Assembly: GCA_910580185.1 (NCBI GenBank) | Contig: CAJTWC010000001.1 | Location: 1-64,000 of the forward strand | Origin: an uncultured Bacilli bacterium | Lineage (GTDB): Bacteria > Bacillota_I > Bacilli_A > RF39 > UBA660 | DNA: 64,000 nucleotides | Reading direction: 5' to 3' | In this document: positions 25,279 to 34,560 of the stretch, in pieces | How the letters are laid out: every line of letters begins with the position of its first letter | Position numbering within the stretch: position 1 is the stretch's first letter | Position numbers and translations under genes: made by a program | The notes under the pieces: model-generated | What the model saw: only the letters and a program-made list of their open reading frames with translations | What the model was told of the DNA's origin: nothing | Database searches by the model: none

Positions 25279-26958
25279 ATGAATAATATAAATAATCGTG
25301 CAGAAACGCTAGTCGTTGCATTAGGCGGTTTAGGAGAAGTCGGAAAAAATATGTACGCAATTATGCACGATAATGAAATAATCATAATTGACTCAGGAGT
25401 TATGTTTCCTAAAGACGAATTAATGGGAATTGACTATGTAATACCTGATTTCAATTTTTTAAAAAAGAATGAAGAAAAAATTAAGGGGCTTTTTATAACG
25501 CACGGACACGAAGATCATATTGGTAGTATAGCATTTTTATTAAGTACGGTAGAAATACCAGTAATATATGCGCCTAACCAAGCTTGTGGTCTTATAAAAA
25601 GAAAATTAGTAGATAGAAATATAAGTTATGACAACCTAAAAGTATATACTGAAGATACGGTTGTTAAAACAAAATACTTCACGGTTGAATTTTTTGCAAC
25701 TACCCACTCTATCCCAGACTCACATGGAATAATAATTAATACACCTAATGGTAAAATAGTAGAAACAGGAGATTTCAAGTTTGACTTAACACCTATTGGG
25801 CCTATGAGTAATATTCATAAAATGGCTGAGGTAGGAAAAAATGGTGTTAAACTTTTAATGAGTGAATCAACAAACGCATTATCACCTGGATTTTCTGCTA
25901 GTGAATCTAAAGTTGAAGAAGAATTACAAGAGATATTCCAAAGAAATACTAAAGGAAGAATTATTGTTGCAACTTTTGCATCAAACGTATATAGGTTAAA
26001 ACACATAGTAGAAACTTGTAAAAAATATAATAGAAAAATTGCTCTATTTGGTAGAAGTATGGTAAATAACATTGAAATATCAATAGAAGGTGGATACATA
26101 AAAGATGAAAATAGCTTTGTATCTCCTGAAATAGCAAATACGTTGCCTCCAGAAGAAGTATGCTTACTTTGTACGGGCTCTCAAGGTGAACCACTTGCAG
26201 CATTATCAAGAATTGCAAAAGGAACACACAAACAAATAAAATTAAGACCAACTGATACAGTAGTATTTTCATCTAACCCTATTCCAGGAAATAATGCATC
26301 AGTTTCTAAAACAATAAATCAACTATATTTACAAGGTGCTAATGTATTCGTTAATAATATTGAAAATGAAATACATACATCTGGTCATGGTAATCAAGAA
26401 GAATTAAAGTTAATGATTAGATTGTTTAAACCAGAGTATTTTATGCCAATTCATGGTGAATATAGGATGCTTAAAAAACATAGAGATTTAGCAGTAGACT
26501 GTGATGTTCCTATAGAAAATACATTTATTTTAGGTAATGGTGACATATTATCACTTACTAAAGATGGAGTTAAAAGAAAAGGACATATAGAAGCTGAAGA
26601 TATATACGTTGATGGTAACCGTATTGGTGAAACAGGAAACATAGTTATTAAAGATAGAAAAATAATGGCTAACGATGGAATATTAGTTGCTATATGTAAT
26701 ATTAATATGAATGAACATAAACTATTAGGTAGAGCAAATATCACCACGAGAGGATTTATATTAGTTAACGAAAACGAAGAACTACTAAGACAAATAGAAG
26801 AAGTTGCAACAAATACCGTTATAAAAGAATTAAATAGGAAAAATGTTAATTATAATGATTTAAAAGGACAAATAATTGCGGAACTTTTATCATTTGTATA
26901 CGAAAAAACAGGTAGAAGGCCAATTATATTACCCGTTATATTGGATGTAAAAAAATAA
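25279..26958 (+). CDS. rnjA: Ribonuclease J
   Basis: A 559-residue metallo-beta-lactamase/beta-CASP ribonuclease with 5' exonuclease and endonuclease activity, central to mRNA decay in Firmicutes. Motifs: GGLGEVGKNMYAIMHDNEI, the zinc site THGHEDHIGS, TTHSIPDSHG, ETGDFKFDLTP, the beta-CASP ATFASNVYR and GRSM, CTGSQGEP, and FMPIHGEYRMLKKH. The C-terminal domain includes the conserved end GRRPIILPVILDV. It has a GGAG site and is a single transcript with its own promoter and terminator. J1 and J2 types cannot be separated by eye. Confidence 0.96.
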   Translation: MNNINNRAETLVVALGGLGEVGKNMYAIMHDNEIIIIDSGVMFPKDELMGIDYVIPDFNFLKKNEEKIKGLFITHGHEDHIGSIAFLLSTVEIPVIYAPNQACGLIKRKLVDRNISYDNLKVYTEDTVVKTKYFTVEFFATTHSIPDSHGIIINTPNGKIVETGDFKFDLTPIGPMSNIHKMAEVGKNGVKLLMSESTNALSPGFSASESKVEEELQEIFQRNTKGRIIVATFASNVYRLKHIVETCKKYNRKIALFGRSMVNNIEISIEGGYIKDENSFVSPEIANTLPPEEVCLLCTGSQGEPLAALSRIAKGTHKQIKLRPTDTVVFSSNPIPGNNASVSKTINQLYLQGANVFVNNIENEIHTSGHGNQEELKLMIRLFKPEYFMPIHGEYRMLKKHRDLAVDCDVPIENTFILGNGDILSLTKDGVKRKGHIEAEDIYVDGNRIGETGNIVIKDRKIMANDGILVAICNINMNEHKLLGRANITTRGFILVNENEELLRQIEEVATNTVIKELNRKNVNYNDLKGQIIAELLSFVYEKTGRRPIILPVILDVKK

Positions 26959-26982
26959 AGAGTTTATTATAAGCTCTTTATT
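26954..26982. terminator. Bidirectional terminator between rnjA and the histidine kinase
   Basis: AATAAAGAG pairs with CTCTTTATT around an 11-base loop, with T-runs on both sides. It includes the ends of both convergent genes. Confidence 0.8.
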
Positions 26983-28430
26983 TTTATTATGAATTTAACA
27001 CCATTTTTAGTATTTTTTACCTCACACTTACCCTCGTGTAAATCAACTATTGCCTTTACTATGGTAAGGCCAAGACCAGTTCCTTCTTTATTTCTGGTAC
27101 TTTTATCTTTATAATATGAATTAAAAATATTTTCCATATCTTTTTCTTTTATATTATCACCAGTATTAAATACTTCAAATGTAAAGTAATCATCTTTAGT
27201 GTATGTTTTTATATTAATTAATTTTTCATTTTTACAAAACTTTATAGCATTTATTAAAACGTTTTCAATTACCTTAGTAATCTGTTTTTTATCTGCTTTT
27301 ATTTTATCATTAACGCTAAATTTAGTAACTACTTTTATATCTTTATCATTTATTTTAACATTTAACTTTTTAATTTCAGATTTAATAATCTCATTAATAT
27401 TAATATCTGCCTTGTTTAATATAATATTTCCACTTTCCAATCTGGATAGTTCTAAAAACTCATGTACTAAATCCCCTAGTCTTTCTGATTCACTTATGAT
27501 AAATTCAACGTTTTTTCTTTCTTCTTCATCACTACAATCATCAAGCATTAACTGACTATACCCTGAAATAATAGTAAGTGGTGTTTTAAATTCATGTGAT
27601 ATATTTGCAATTAATTTCTTTCTTGCGAGTTCCTGTTTTTCTTTATCTATTAATTCTTGTTTAAGCTTTTCATTAGCCATTTCAAGTTCTTTAATATTTT
27701 CTTCTAACTTAGCACTCATCTTATTAACATTATTAAATAAATCTCCTAATTCATCATTGGTATTTACGTCTATTTTTTTATTAAACTTTAAATTTGTTAT
27801 ATCATCAGTAACATCTTTTATCTCTTCTATTTTTTTACTAAACAATTTAGATATCAAATAAGAAACCAAAAGTAATATACAAAAAGTTATAACTGATGTT
27901 ATTAAAATAACTAACATAGTCATTTTAGCATCTTTTTTAATACTTTCTATGGAAGAAGATATTATTACATAACCAGAAGATGTTTTGCCAACCAAATGAA
28001 GATCATATCCATCTTTTTTATTACTTAGCGTAATTATTTTTCCCTCATTATTATCTAATGATTTTAGTAACATTATAAAGTTTTTATCCATATTATCGCT
28101 AAACATACTATAAGTAAGATTAAAATTGACGTCTAATATTTTTATTCTAATACCATTGTTACTGGCTTTATAAATAATTTTTATTAATTTATTTTCATTG
28201 TTAATATTTTTACTAATTAGCGCATACTCTTTTTTCAACTCTTTTTTTTCTAAATTCAAATATATATCATTTATTGATATTCTAAGTACCAAAACGTTAA
28301 CAATTATATTTAAAATAACAAATAAACCTACTCCTATGAATATCTTATATTTTATTGATACTCTTTTTTTATTTAACAAAGATGTAACCCGTTCCGCTGG
28401 CTGTTTTAATGTATTTTTTATCTTCATCAA
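26967..28430 (-). CDS. Sensor histidine kinase (PhoR-like)
   Basis: A 487-residue class I sensor kinase. A membrane helix near residues 28-50, an extracellular sensor of about 120 residues, a second membrane helix near 170-195, a HAMP domain (DDITNLKFNKKIDVNTNDELGDLFNN) and a coiled linker lead to the dimerisation domain with the phospho-acceptor His in NISHEFKTPLTIISGYS. The ATPase domain has ENVLINAIKFCKNEK, FNTGDNI and GTGLGLTIVKAIVDLHEG. It overlaps the response regulator by 62 bases from the ATG at 28430. A TTG at 28379 with GGAACGG upstream would cut this overlap to 11 bases and is a real alternative. The signal is unknown. Confidence 0.9.
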   Translation of the reverse strand: MMKIKNTLKQPAERVTSLLNKKRVSIKYKIFIGVGLFVILNIIVNVLVLRISINDIYLNLEKKELKKEYALISKNINNENKLIKIIYKASNNGIRIKILDVNFNLTYSMFSDNMDKNFIMLLKSLDNNEGKIITLSNKKDGYDLHLVGKTSSGYVIISSSIESIKKDAKMTMLVILITSVITFCILLLVSYLISKLFSKKIEEIKDVTDDITNLKFNKKIDVNTNDELGDLFNNVNKMSAKLEENIKELEMANEKLKQELIDKEKQELARKKLIANISHEFKTPLTIISGYSQLMLDDCSDEEERKNVEFIISESERLGDLVHEFLELSRLESGNIILNKADININEIIKSEIKKLNVKINDKDIKVVTKFSVNDKIKADKKQITKVIENVLINAIKFCKNEKLINIKTYTKDDYFTFEVFNTGDNIKEKDMENIFNSYYKDKSTRNKEGTGLGLTIVKAIVDLHEGKCEVKNTKNGVKFIIKIKSL

Positions 28431-29013
28431 TTTTCCTTCTTATTCTTTTAATATTAGTATCAACAACTCTATCATCACCAAAGTAGTCTATTGTCCAAAC
28501 CCTATTTAGAATCTGGTCACGAGTTAAAATAATATTAGGATTTTCAAAAAAATATTCTAATATTAAATACTCTTTTTTAGTAAGTGGTATTAATTTTCCA
28601 TTTTTCTTTACCGCTCTTTGTTCTTTTACAAGTTCTAAATCATTATTACTATCTAAATCAACCAGTTTTTTAATTCTTAAAAGTAATACTTCTAAATTAA
28701 AAGGTTTAGTTATAAAATCATTAGCGCCTACCTCAAGACCTTCTATTTCATCTTCATCTTCACTTTTTGCAGTAAGCATAATAATAGGAACGTTACTTAC
28801 TTTTCTAATTTCACGAGTACACTCTATTCCATCCATCTCTGGCATCATAACATCCATTAATATTAAATCTATATTATCTTTATTATTTAAAAAGGTATCT
28901 AATCCTTTCTTACCATTTTCTGCTTCTATAATGGTAATATCAAACTTACTTAAGTATTTTTTTATTATTGTTCTAATACCTACTTCATCTTCTACTATTA
29001 ATATCTTAAGCAT
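28369..29013 (-). CDS. OmpR/PhoB-family response regulator
   Basis: A 214-residue two-component regulator, partner of the kinase that follows. The receiver domain has acidic residues in IVEDEVGIR, the phospho-acceptor Asp in DLILMDVMMPEMDG, T in MLTAKSEDED and K in FITKPFNLEVLL. The C-terminal winged helix contains KKEYLILEYFFENPNIILTRDQIL and GYIFVK. A strong AGGAGGAG site precedes the ATG. The kinase gene overlaps its 3' end, so both are made together. Confidence 0.95.
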   Translation of the reverse strand: MLKILIVEDEVGIRTIIKKYLSKFDITIIEAENGKKGLDTFLNNKDNIDLILMDVMMPEMDGIECTREIRKVSNVPIIMLTAKSEDEDEIEGLEVGANDFITKPFNLEVLLLRIKKLVDLDSNNDLELVKEQRAVKKNGKLIPLTKKEYLILEYFFENPNIILTRDQILNRVWTIDYFGDDRVVDTNIKRIRRKIDEDKKYIKTASGTGYIFVK

Positions 29014-29071
29014 AGTACTCCTCCTAATATTTATATTCTATTATAAGGATTTGTTCAAATTGTGTCAAAAT

Positions 29072-29098
29072 AAAAGATATAGACTTGCTATATCTTTT
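29072..29098 (-). terminator. Terminator of the pnp transcript
   Basis: An 11-bp stem AAAAGATATAG/CTATATCTTTT with a 5-base loop and a T-rich tail on the minus strand, 57 bases past the CheD-like gene. Confidence 0.75.
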
Positions 29099-29154
29099 AC
29101 ATAAAATATATTTTAAATACTATCTTTATTTATTCCTCTTCTTTTATTTTATAA

Positions 29155-29640
29155 TTATCTGTTTACAGGAATACTATCTATTACTTTTTCATCACTTCCA
29201 AAAATGATTTTTTCATCATCAGCATATATAAAACCTAAGGGTTCAGTAAATGCGTGATTTTCAATATCATAATTATATTTTTTTAAGCAATCATATATAT
29301 CATCATAAAGTGTATTTTTAAATTCCATATTACAACAACTTCCAGGTGCTAGAATTATTTTACAATGCTTCGACAATCTTTTTCTAATTAACTCTGCTAC
29401 CTCTTCTGGATTCATACCTGATGCTAAATGCATTAATAGCATATTTTTTTTATCATATGCTATTACACCACAACAAGTACTGATTGCATAAGTGAACAAT
29501 GCTTCTGCTTGAGGTTTAGCATAATCATTTTTTATATAATATTCGTCTATAGATACATTAGCTATTTTCTTATTGGAAGAACATGGTCTATCAGTGTAAA
29601 AACCTCTTATTACAAACTTACTTTTTTTTAATTTAACCAT
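29155..29640 (-). CDS. Hypothetical protein resembling the CheD deamidase fold
   Basis: A 161-residue protein whose start lies 7 bases after the pnp stop, in the same transcript. The central part AISTCCGVIAYDKKNMLLMHLASGM resembles the core of CheD-type glutamine deamidases (LGSC-x-GV-xxYD ... GLxH), with a candidate nucleophile among Cys56/Cys57 and a candidate His about 14 residues later. A further cluster, PGSCC, follows. No chemotaxis genes are in the window, so chemoreceptor modification is unlikely. The match is by pattern only, and I hold it as a hypothesis. Confidence 0.5.
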   Translation of the reverse strand: MVKLKKSKFVIRGFYTDRPCSSNKKIANVSIDEYYIKNDYAKPQAEALFTYAISTCCGVIAYDKKNMLLMHLASGMNPEEVAELIRKRLSKHCKIILAPGSCCNMEFKNTLYDDIYDCLKKYNYDIENHAFTEPLGFIYADDEKIIFGSDEKVIDSIPVNR

Positions 29641-29647
29641 GATTTGA

Positions 29648-31819
29648 TTATTCCTCTTTACCTACTTTTTCGTCTTTGATTTTATCTTTTACCAAAACTT
29701 CTTTTCTAGATAAGTTTAGTTTACCATTTTTAAATCCTGTTGCTTTAACTATGATATCGTCTCCTTCAGATACTACATCTGATGCTTTTGCAACGCGTTT
29801 ATCAGATAATTGAGAAATATGAACTAATCCTTCGCATCCTTCCCAAAGCTCTACGAAGCATCCTAATTCATCAATTACTTTAACTACACGACCAGTATAA
29901 ATTTTACCTACTTCAACTTCCTTTACCACGTTTCTTATCATTTCAGCAGTACGATCAATTATTTCTTGGTCAGTGTGATATATGATTACTCTTCCGTCCT
30001 CTTCAATATCTACTTTAACAGCGTTCATGTCAGTTACGGTTTCAACGTTAGATGATTCAAGTATTATCTTGGTAATCATGTCTCCACCTTTACCAATTAC
30101 GTCCTTTATTTTAGCTGGATCAATGGTAAACGTCATTGTCTTAGGAGCATATTTACTTACTTCTTTTCTTGGTTCTTTAATTTGTTTAGCAATAGTTTTT
30201 AATATTTCAAGTCTTGCCTTTTTAGCTTGCGCTAAAGCTTCTTTTAAAATTTCTTTAGTTATACCTTTAATTTTAATATCCATCTGTAATGCACAAATAC
30301 CATCTTTAGTACCAGCAACCTTAAAGTCCATGTCTCCTAAATGATCTTCCATACCTTGAATATCAGTTAAGATTGTATAATCATCGCCATCGGTAATAAG
30401 TCCCATTGCAATACCTGCAACTGGTGCTTTAATAGGTACACCTGCTGCCATAAGGGCCATACAACCAGCACAAATAGAAGCTTGTGATGAAGAACCATTA
30501 CTTTCTAATATTTCAGATACAACACGGATTGTATATGGAAATACTTCTTCTGATGGAATTACTTGTAAAAGCGCTCTTTCTCCTAATGCACCATGGCCTA
30601 CTTCACGACGTCCTGGAGCACCATATCTACCTGTTTCACCAACAGAGAATTGTGGAAAGTTATAATGTAGCATAAATCTTTTTTGATCTTCTGGAGATAA
30701 TCCATCAATTATTTGATGTTCTCCAAGTGCTCCTAGTGTTACAACAGATAAACTTTGAGTTTCACCACGAGTAAATAACGCTGAACCATGGGTTCTTGGA
30801 AGTAAGTCTATATCCGTAGAAAGTGGTCTTATTTCAGTCATTTTCCTGCCGTCTGCACGTTTTTTTTCTTTAACTACTATCTTTCTAAATACGTCGTATT
30901 CAACTTCTGCTAAGCAAAGTTTAACTTTAGTTAAAAGTTCGTTAAGCTCATCTTTATCCATTTCTTCATTTTCATATTCGAATTTAGCTACAACGTCTTC
31001 TTTTATCTTATCTGTTGCTGCATACATCTCTAACTTATCTTTAATGCGTAATGCCTTATCAAGTGGTTCTTTAGCAAGAGAATAAATTTCTTCTTTAAGT
31101 TCGTCAGTTATTTCAAGAACGTCATATTCCATTTTTTCCTGACCAACTTCTTTAATAATTTTTTCTTCGAACTTGATTAATTCTTTTATAGCATCATGAC
31201 CAAACATTAATGCTTCTAACATATCATCTTCTGAAGCTTCTTTAGCACCTGCTTCTACCATGTTTATAGCGTCTTTTGTTCCCGCTACAGTTAAGTCTAT
31301 ATCACTAGCATCCGCTTGTTCTACGGTTGGGTTAATAACAAACTTACCATCTACTCTTCCTACTTTAACACCAGCGATAGGTCCATCAAATGGCACTTTA
31401 CTTATGCACGTTGCAATACTAGAGCCTAGCATTGCAGTAAGTTCTGGTGAGTTATCAGGATCAACTGATAAAACAGTGTTTACAACTTGTACTTCATTTC
31501 TAAAGTTTTCTGGGAATAACGGACGCATTGGTCTATCAATCATTCTTGCTGCAAGAGTCGCATTTTCAGTTGGTCTTCCTTCCCTTTTAATAAATCCTCC
31601 AGGTATTTTACCTACTGAGTATAACTTTTCTTGATATAAAACCATTAAAGGGAAAAAGTCAGATAATACGTTAGCCGTTTTACTTACGCAAACGGTAGAT
31701 AAAACTACTGTATCACCATATCTTACAAGTACTGCTCCATGAGCTTGTTTAGCTAATTCTCCTACTTCAACCGTTAAGGTTCTTCCTCTAAATTCTGTTT
31801 CAAATATTCTTTTTTCCAT
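29648..31819 (-). CDS. pnp: Polynucleotide phosphorylase
   Basis: A 723-residue 3'-5' exoribonuclease of the mRNA degradosome. The two RNase PH domains are seen ([20 protein letters not shown] start as [17 protein letters not shown]; second domain [19 protein letters not shown]), with [16 protein letters not shown] and the catalytic GGDD-equivalent loop [18 protein letters not shown]. The KH domain ([12 protein letters not shown]) and S1 domain ([25 protein letters not shown]) close the protein. The strong GAGGAGA site fits the start. It follows rpsO as in other Firmicutes, separated by a terminator that probably allows partial readthrough. Confidence 0.97.
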   Translation of the reverse strand: MEKRIFETEFRGRTLTVEVGELAKQAHGAVLVRYGDTVVLSTVCVSKTANVLSDFFPLMVLYQEKLYSVGKIPGGFIKREGRPTENATLAARMIDRPMRPLFPENFRNEVQVVNTVLSVDPDNSPELTAMLGSSIATCISKVPFDGPIAGVKVGRVDGKFVINPTVEQADASDIDLTVAGTKDAINMVEAGAKEASEDDMLEALMFGHDAIKELIKFEEKIIKEVGQEKMEYDVLEITDELKEEIYSLAKEPLDKALRIKDKLEMYAATDKIKEDVVAKFEYENEEMDKDELNELLTKVKLCLAEVEYDVFRKIVVKEKKRADGRKMTEIRPLSTDIDLLPRTHGSALFTRGETQSLSVVTLGALGEHQIIDGLSPEDQKRFMLHYNFPQFSVGETGRYGAPGRREVGHGALGERALLQVIPSEEVFPYTIRVVSEILESNGSSSQASICAGCMALMAAGVPIKAPVAGIAMGLITDGDDYTILTDIQGMEDHLGDMDFKVAGTKDGICALQMDIKIKGITKEILKEALAQAKKARLEILKTIAKQIKEPRKEVSKYAPKTMTFTIDPAKIKDVIGKGGDMITKIILESSNVETVTDMNAVKVDIEEDGRVIIYHTDQEIIDRTAEMIRNVVKEVEVGKIYTGRVVKVIDELGCFVELWEGCEGLVHISQLSDKRVAKASDVVSEGDDIIVKATGFKNGKLNLSRKEVLVKDKIKDEKVGKEE

Positions 31820-31849
31820 AATACATCTCCTCTTTTTTTATATATAAAA

Positions 31850-31871
31850 AGGCACCCAAAAAAGAGCGCCT
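31850..31871 (-). terminator. Terminator between rpsO and pnp
   Basis: AGGCAC (31850-31855) pairs with GCGCCT (31866-31871) including one G-T pair, and TTTTTATATAT follows on the minus strand. Confidence 0.75.
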
Positions 31872-31886
31872 ACTTTAACAAAATAA

Positions 31887-32153
31887 TTATTTTCTTAATC
31901 CTAATGATTTAATTAACTCACGATATCTATTAACGTCAGTTTTCTTTAAATAACTAAGTAAGTTACGTCTTTTACCAACCTTCATTAATAAACCTCTTTT
32001 TGAATGGAAATCATGAATATGTTCCTTTAAGTGAGCTGTTAAAACATTAATTTCCTCAGTTAATACAGCAATTTGAACTTCTGGAGAACCAGTATCTCCT
32101 TCATGAGTTGCATACTTTTTAATAATTTCTTGTTTTACTTCTTTCTTTAACAT
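31887..32153 (-). CDS. rpsO: 30S ribosomal protein S15
   Basis: An 88-residue S15, which binds the central domain of 16S rRNA early in small-subunit assembly. The conserved [37 protein letters not shown] and [11 protein letters not shown] stretches are all present. GGAGG precedes the start. The gene has its own promoter and a structured leader of the kind S15 uses to control its own translation. Confidence 0.97.
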   Translation of the reverse strand: MLKKEVKQEIIKKYATHEGDTGSPEVQIAVLTEEINVLTAHLKEHIHDFHSKRGLLMKVGKRRNLLSYLKKTDVNRYRELIKSLGLRK

Positions 32154-32183
32154 TTTACAATTCCTCCTTATTTTAATAATACA

Positions 32184-32229
32184 CCTTATTCTGAGTCATG
32201 GCTAGGAGTATCCTATAACCAAGAATAGG
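32184..32229 (-). promoter_or_regulatory. Structured rpsO leader, candidate S15 autoregulatory site
   Basis: On the minus strand an outer stem CCTATTCT/AGAATAAGG (one bulge) encloses TGG/CCA and TAGGA/TCCTA stems capped by TAC (TAGGATACTCCTA). It begins some ten bases after the predicted transcription start and ends about 15 bases before the ribosome binding site. S15 leaders in Firmicutes are known to fold into such stacked or junction structures that bind S15. That binding here is inference. Confidence 0.6.
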
Positions 32230-32239
32230 CAACACTAAT

Positions 32240-32268
32240 AATATACATTATTTTTATTATTTATGCAA
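32240..32268 (-). promoter_or_regulatory. SigA-type promoter of rpsO
   Basis: TTGCAT (32263-32268) and TATATT (32240-32245) are 17 bases apart on the minus strand. The -35 element lies inside the end of the preceding gene. Confidence 0.65.
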
Positions 32269-32496
32269 GTTATTTGAGTCATTTTGTAAAGTCTTTGCAT
32301 TATCTATAAATGTTATTATAAGCCCATCAGCCGTTTCCTCACCAACAACTTTTATTGTGTTTTCGGCTTTTTTTTCATCTTCCTCAGCATCTTCTGGTTT
32401 CTTAACATCATTAATATTACCAATGTTTTCTTTTCTATAATTTAAACTTTCTTGTACATCATCAGTAAAATTAACATCTAATCTATTATTTTCCAT
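32257..32496 (-). CDS. Hypothetical acidic protein, 79 residues
   Basis: A short intact gene with an AAAGGA site. The product begins MENNRLDVNFTDDVQESLNY and is rich in Glu, Asp and Asn, with a Lys/Glu-rich middle (EDAEEDEKKAENTIKVVG). It looks soluble and largely disordered apart from a short hydrophobic stretch near residues 58-66. No family is recognised. It lies between the 367-residue unknown and rpsO, in the position where ribF might be expected. Confidence 0.55.
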   Translation of the reverse strand: MENNRLDVNFTDDVQESLNYRKENIGNINDVKKPEDAEEDEKKAENTIKVVGEETADGLIITFIDNAKTLQNDSNNLHK

Positions 32497-32517
32497 ATTA
32501 ATATTCCTTTCAAACCT

Positions 32518-33621
32518 CTAGTTATCTTCCGAAGGTTTCATCTTTTTACAAGAATTTTGAAGAATAACAGAAGCATCATTATATGCATTAAATTTAGAAC
32601 TATAATTTTCATTTATTTCTACTGACTCTATTCTTTGTCCAAGTACTAAACGTTCATGTTTTAAAGGTATTTCATACAATGCTTTAATTCTAGCAAATTC
32701 AAAACTATTTGTACATTTTCTTTCCAATGTATCAAAAAATAAAATTAATCCACCTACTATATTAACAGAATCAAAGGCAGAAAATAATCGATTGGCTAAC
32801 TTATAAGGATTATTCCTATAAGAATAAGCAACATAGAATGATTTATACTGAGTATCTTCACATTTTTCTAACTTATTAGTTAATTCATTTATATCATCTT
32901 CTGATAACTTCTTGCACTCTTTTAAAAGATAATAAGTATACATTCCAGTATCATAAGTCTTTATATGATCATATAAAGAACGTTTATTATCTAATAAGAA
33001 TAAACGATATGCTCTTTCAAGTGACTTTGAATCATTATTTTTTAGTATTAAATTATTAATAAATAATTCCTTATCATTATCACTTAATTCATTATAATAA
33101 GTTATATAATCGTCACTTTCATAAAATTTCATCAATAATATACATTTAATATTAAAATTTATATTCTCTTTTTTCTTTTGGTATAGTTTTAAAGCATGAA
33201 TAAGATCTATGTTTTCATTAAATCTAAGTAAAATATCATTATTATTTTCTTTATCATATAAATCATAAAGCATATTATAAGGAATACCTTTTAAATTATC
33301 ATAATTTATCAAAGATGGAACATAACATAATAATATACTTTTATTAATTTCGCCCCAATTATTATCTAATAATTTTTGAATAAAATTATTTAATCCAAAT
33401 TCTGCGAAAACGGCTATTTCTTCTTCGGTATAAGACCCTTGAATAGCATCAGCTAAACATTTTACATTTTCTAAATAAAATTCATACTTTACGCCAGATA
33501 ATAATAATTTTTCAAGATTATAATGCTTTATGAAATACTGATTCATATGTTTAATACATTTATCTTTTTTTCCATCTGCATAATTTTTTTCAATTATACT
33601 TAATAATAATTTTTCTTTCAT
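32518..33621 (-). CDS. Hypothetical helical protein, 367 residues
   Basis: The start MKEKLLLSIIEKNYADGKK is chosen because AAGGAG lies 9 bases before it. An upstream ATG in frame (33642) has no such site. The product is Leu/Asn/Asp-rich and appears wholly alpha-helical, with repeated Tyr-containing helices suggestive of a TPR- or HEAT-like solenoid, though I see no clear repeat consensus. There is no signal peptide. It follows truB by 13 bases and must be cotranscribed with it, replacing the usual ribF at this place. No function can be assigned. Confidence 0.55.
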   Translation of the reverse strand: MKEKLLLSIIEKNYADGKKDKCIKHMNQYFIKHYNLEKLLLSGVKYEFYLENVKCLADAIQGSYTEEEIAVFAEFGLNNFIQKLLDNNWGEINKSILLCYVPSLINYDNLKGIPYNMLYDLYDKENNNDILLRFNENIDLIHALKLYQKKKENINFNIKCILLMKFYESDDYITYYNELSDNDKELFINNLILKNNDSKSLERAYRLFLLDNKRSLYDHIKTYDTGMYTYYLLKECKKLSEDDINELTNKLEKCEDTQYKSFYVAYSYRNNPYKLANRLFSAFDSVNIVGGLILFFDTLERKCTNSFEFARIKALYEIPLKHERLVLGQRIESVEINENYSSKFNAYNDASVILQNSCKKMKPSEDN

Positions 33622-33634
33622 ATAATATTTCTCC

Positions 33635-34486
33635 TTATACAAACATTTTATATGGTTTCATCTTAGTATTATCTTTTTCATATGTTTTATATATTGCAAC
33701 AACCTCATCGTTATATATAAATACTACTTTATCTTTATCATATTTATTATCAATAATAACTCCGTTTTTAATAATATTAAAATAAGTACTGTCTATTATA
33801 ACACACAATTCATTTTTTAAAACATTTTTTATAGTTAGTAATTTATAATTATTATTTTTAATATCTTCTAAAGTATATGAACTTTCTAATAAAAATTTTC
33901 CTTGTCTTATTCTTATAAGACTACTCATTACCCCAATAACTCCTAATTTATCATTTATATCTTTTATTAAACTTCTAATATAAGTACCTTTAGATACTGA
34001 TACTTTAAATTTGTATGAGTCATTACTAAACTCTAATAATTCAATATCTTTTATTTCAACCATTCTTTTCGGTAATTCAATATCTTCCCCATTACGAGCA
34101 TATTCATATAGTTTTTTACCATTTATTTTTACTGCAGAATAAATTGGAACCTCTTGATTATATGTCCCTACAAAAGAATTTAAAACCTTTATCAAGGTAT
34201 CCTTATTTATTTTATCATTACTTTTCTTTAATATATTTCCATCAGTATCTAATGTATCAGTTAATATTCCTAATTTTACAGTTGCAATATATTCTTTATC
34301 ATTACTTGTTAGATATTCAACTAGCTTAGTTGCTTTACCAATACATAATACAAGTACCCCTTCTGCAATTGGATCAAGCGTCCCAGTATGGCCTATTTTC
34401 TTAGTTTTAAACTCTTTACATATTATATTTACAACATCACGACTAGTCATTCCTTTGGGTTTATTTACTACAATTATCCCGTCCAT
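33635..34486 (-). CDS. truB: tRNA pseudouridine-55 synthase TruB
   Basis: A 283-residue enzyme making pseudouridine at position 55 in the T-loop of tRNAs. Motifs are GIIVVNKPKGMTSRDVV, KIGHTGTLDPIAEGVLVLCIGKATK (catalytic Asp in the GTLDP loop), EYIATVKLGILTDTLDTDG, YSAVKINGKKLYEYAR and SKGTYIRSLIKDI. AGGTGAT precedes the ATG. The short C-terminal part after residue 230 replaces a PUA domain. It is read toward rpsO but separated from rbfA by two lineage-specific genes. Confidence 0.95.
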   Translation of the reverse strand: MDGIIVVNKPKGMTSRDVVNIICKEFKTKKIGHTGTLDPIAEGVLVLCIGKATKLVEYLTSNDKEYIATVKLGILTDTLDTDGNILKKSNDKINKDTLIKVLNSFVGTYNQEVPIYSAVKINGKKLYEYARNGEDIELPKRMVEIKDIELLEFSNDSYKFKVSVSKGTYIRSLIKDINDKLGVIGVMSSLIRIRQGKFLLESSYTLEDIKNNNYKLLTIKNVLKNELCVIIDSTYFNIIKNGVIIDNKYDKDKVVFIYNDEVVAIYKTYEKDNTKMKPYKMFV

Positions 34487-34519
34487 TTAAATCACCTAAG
34501 ATTATTTTATCATAGAAAA

Positions 34520-34546
34520 AGATAATAGTCACATAAACTATTACCT
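34520..34546 (-). terminator. Terminator of the coiled-coil gene
   Basis: A 10-bp stem AGATAATAGT/ACTATTACCT (one G-T pair) with a 7-base loop and TTTTTC following on the minus strand. It separates this gene from truB. Confidence 0.75.
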
Positions 34547-34560
34547 TATCTCATCTTACC

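Noticed and set aside
32257..33621. Divergent ribF in the place between truB and rpsO
   Set aside because: Neither product has nucleotide-binding (HxGH) or flavokinase motifs.
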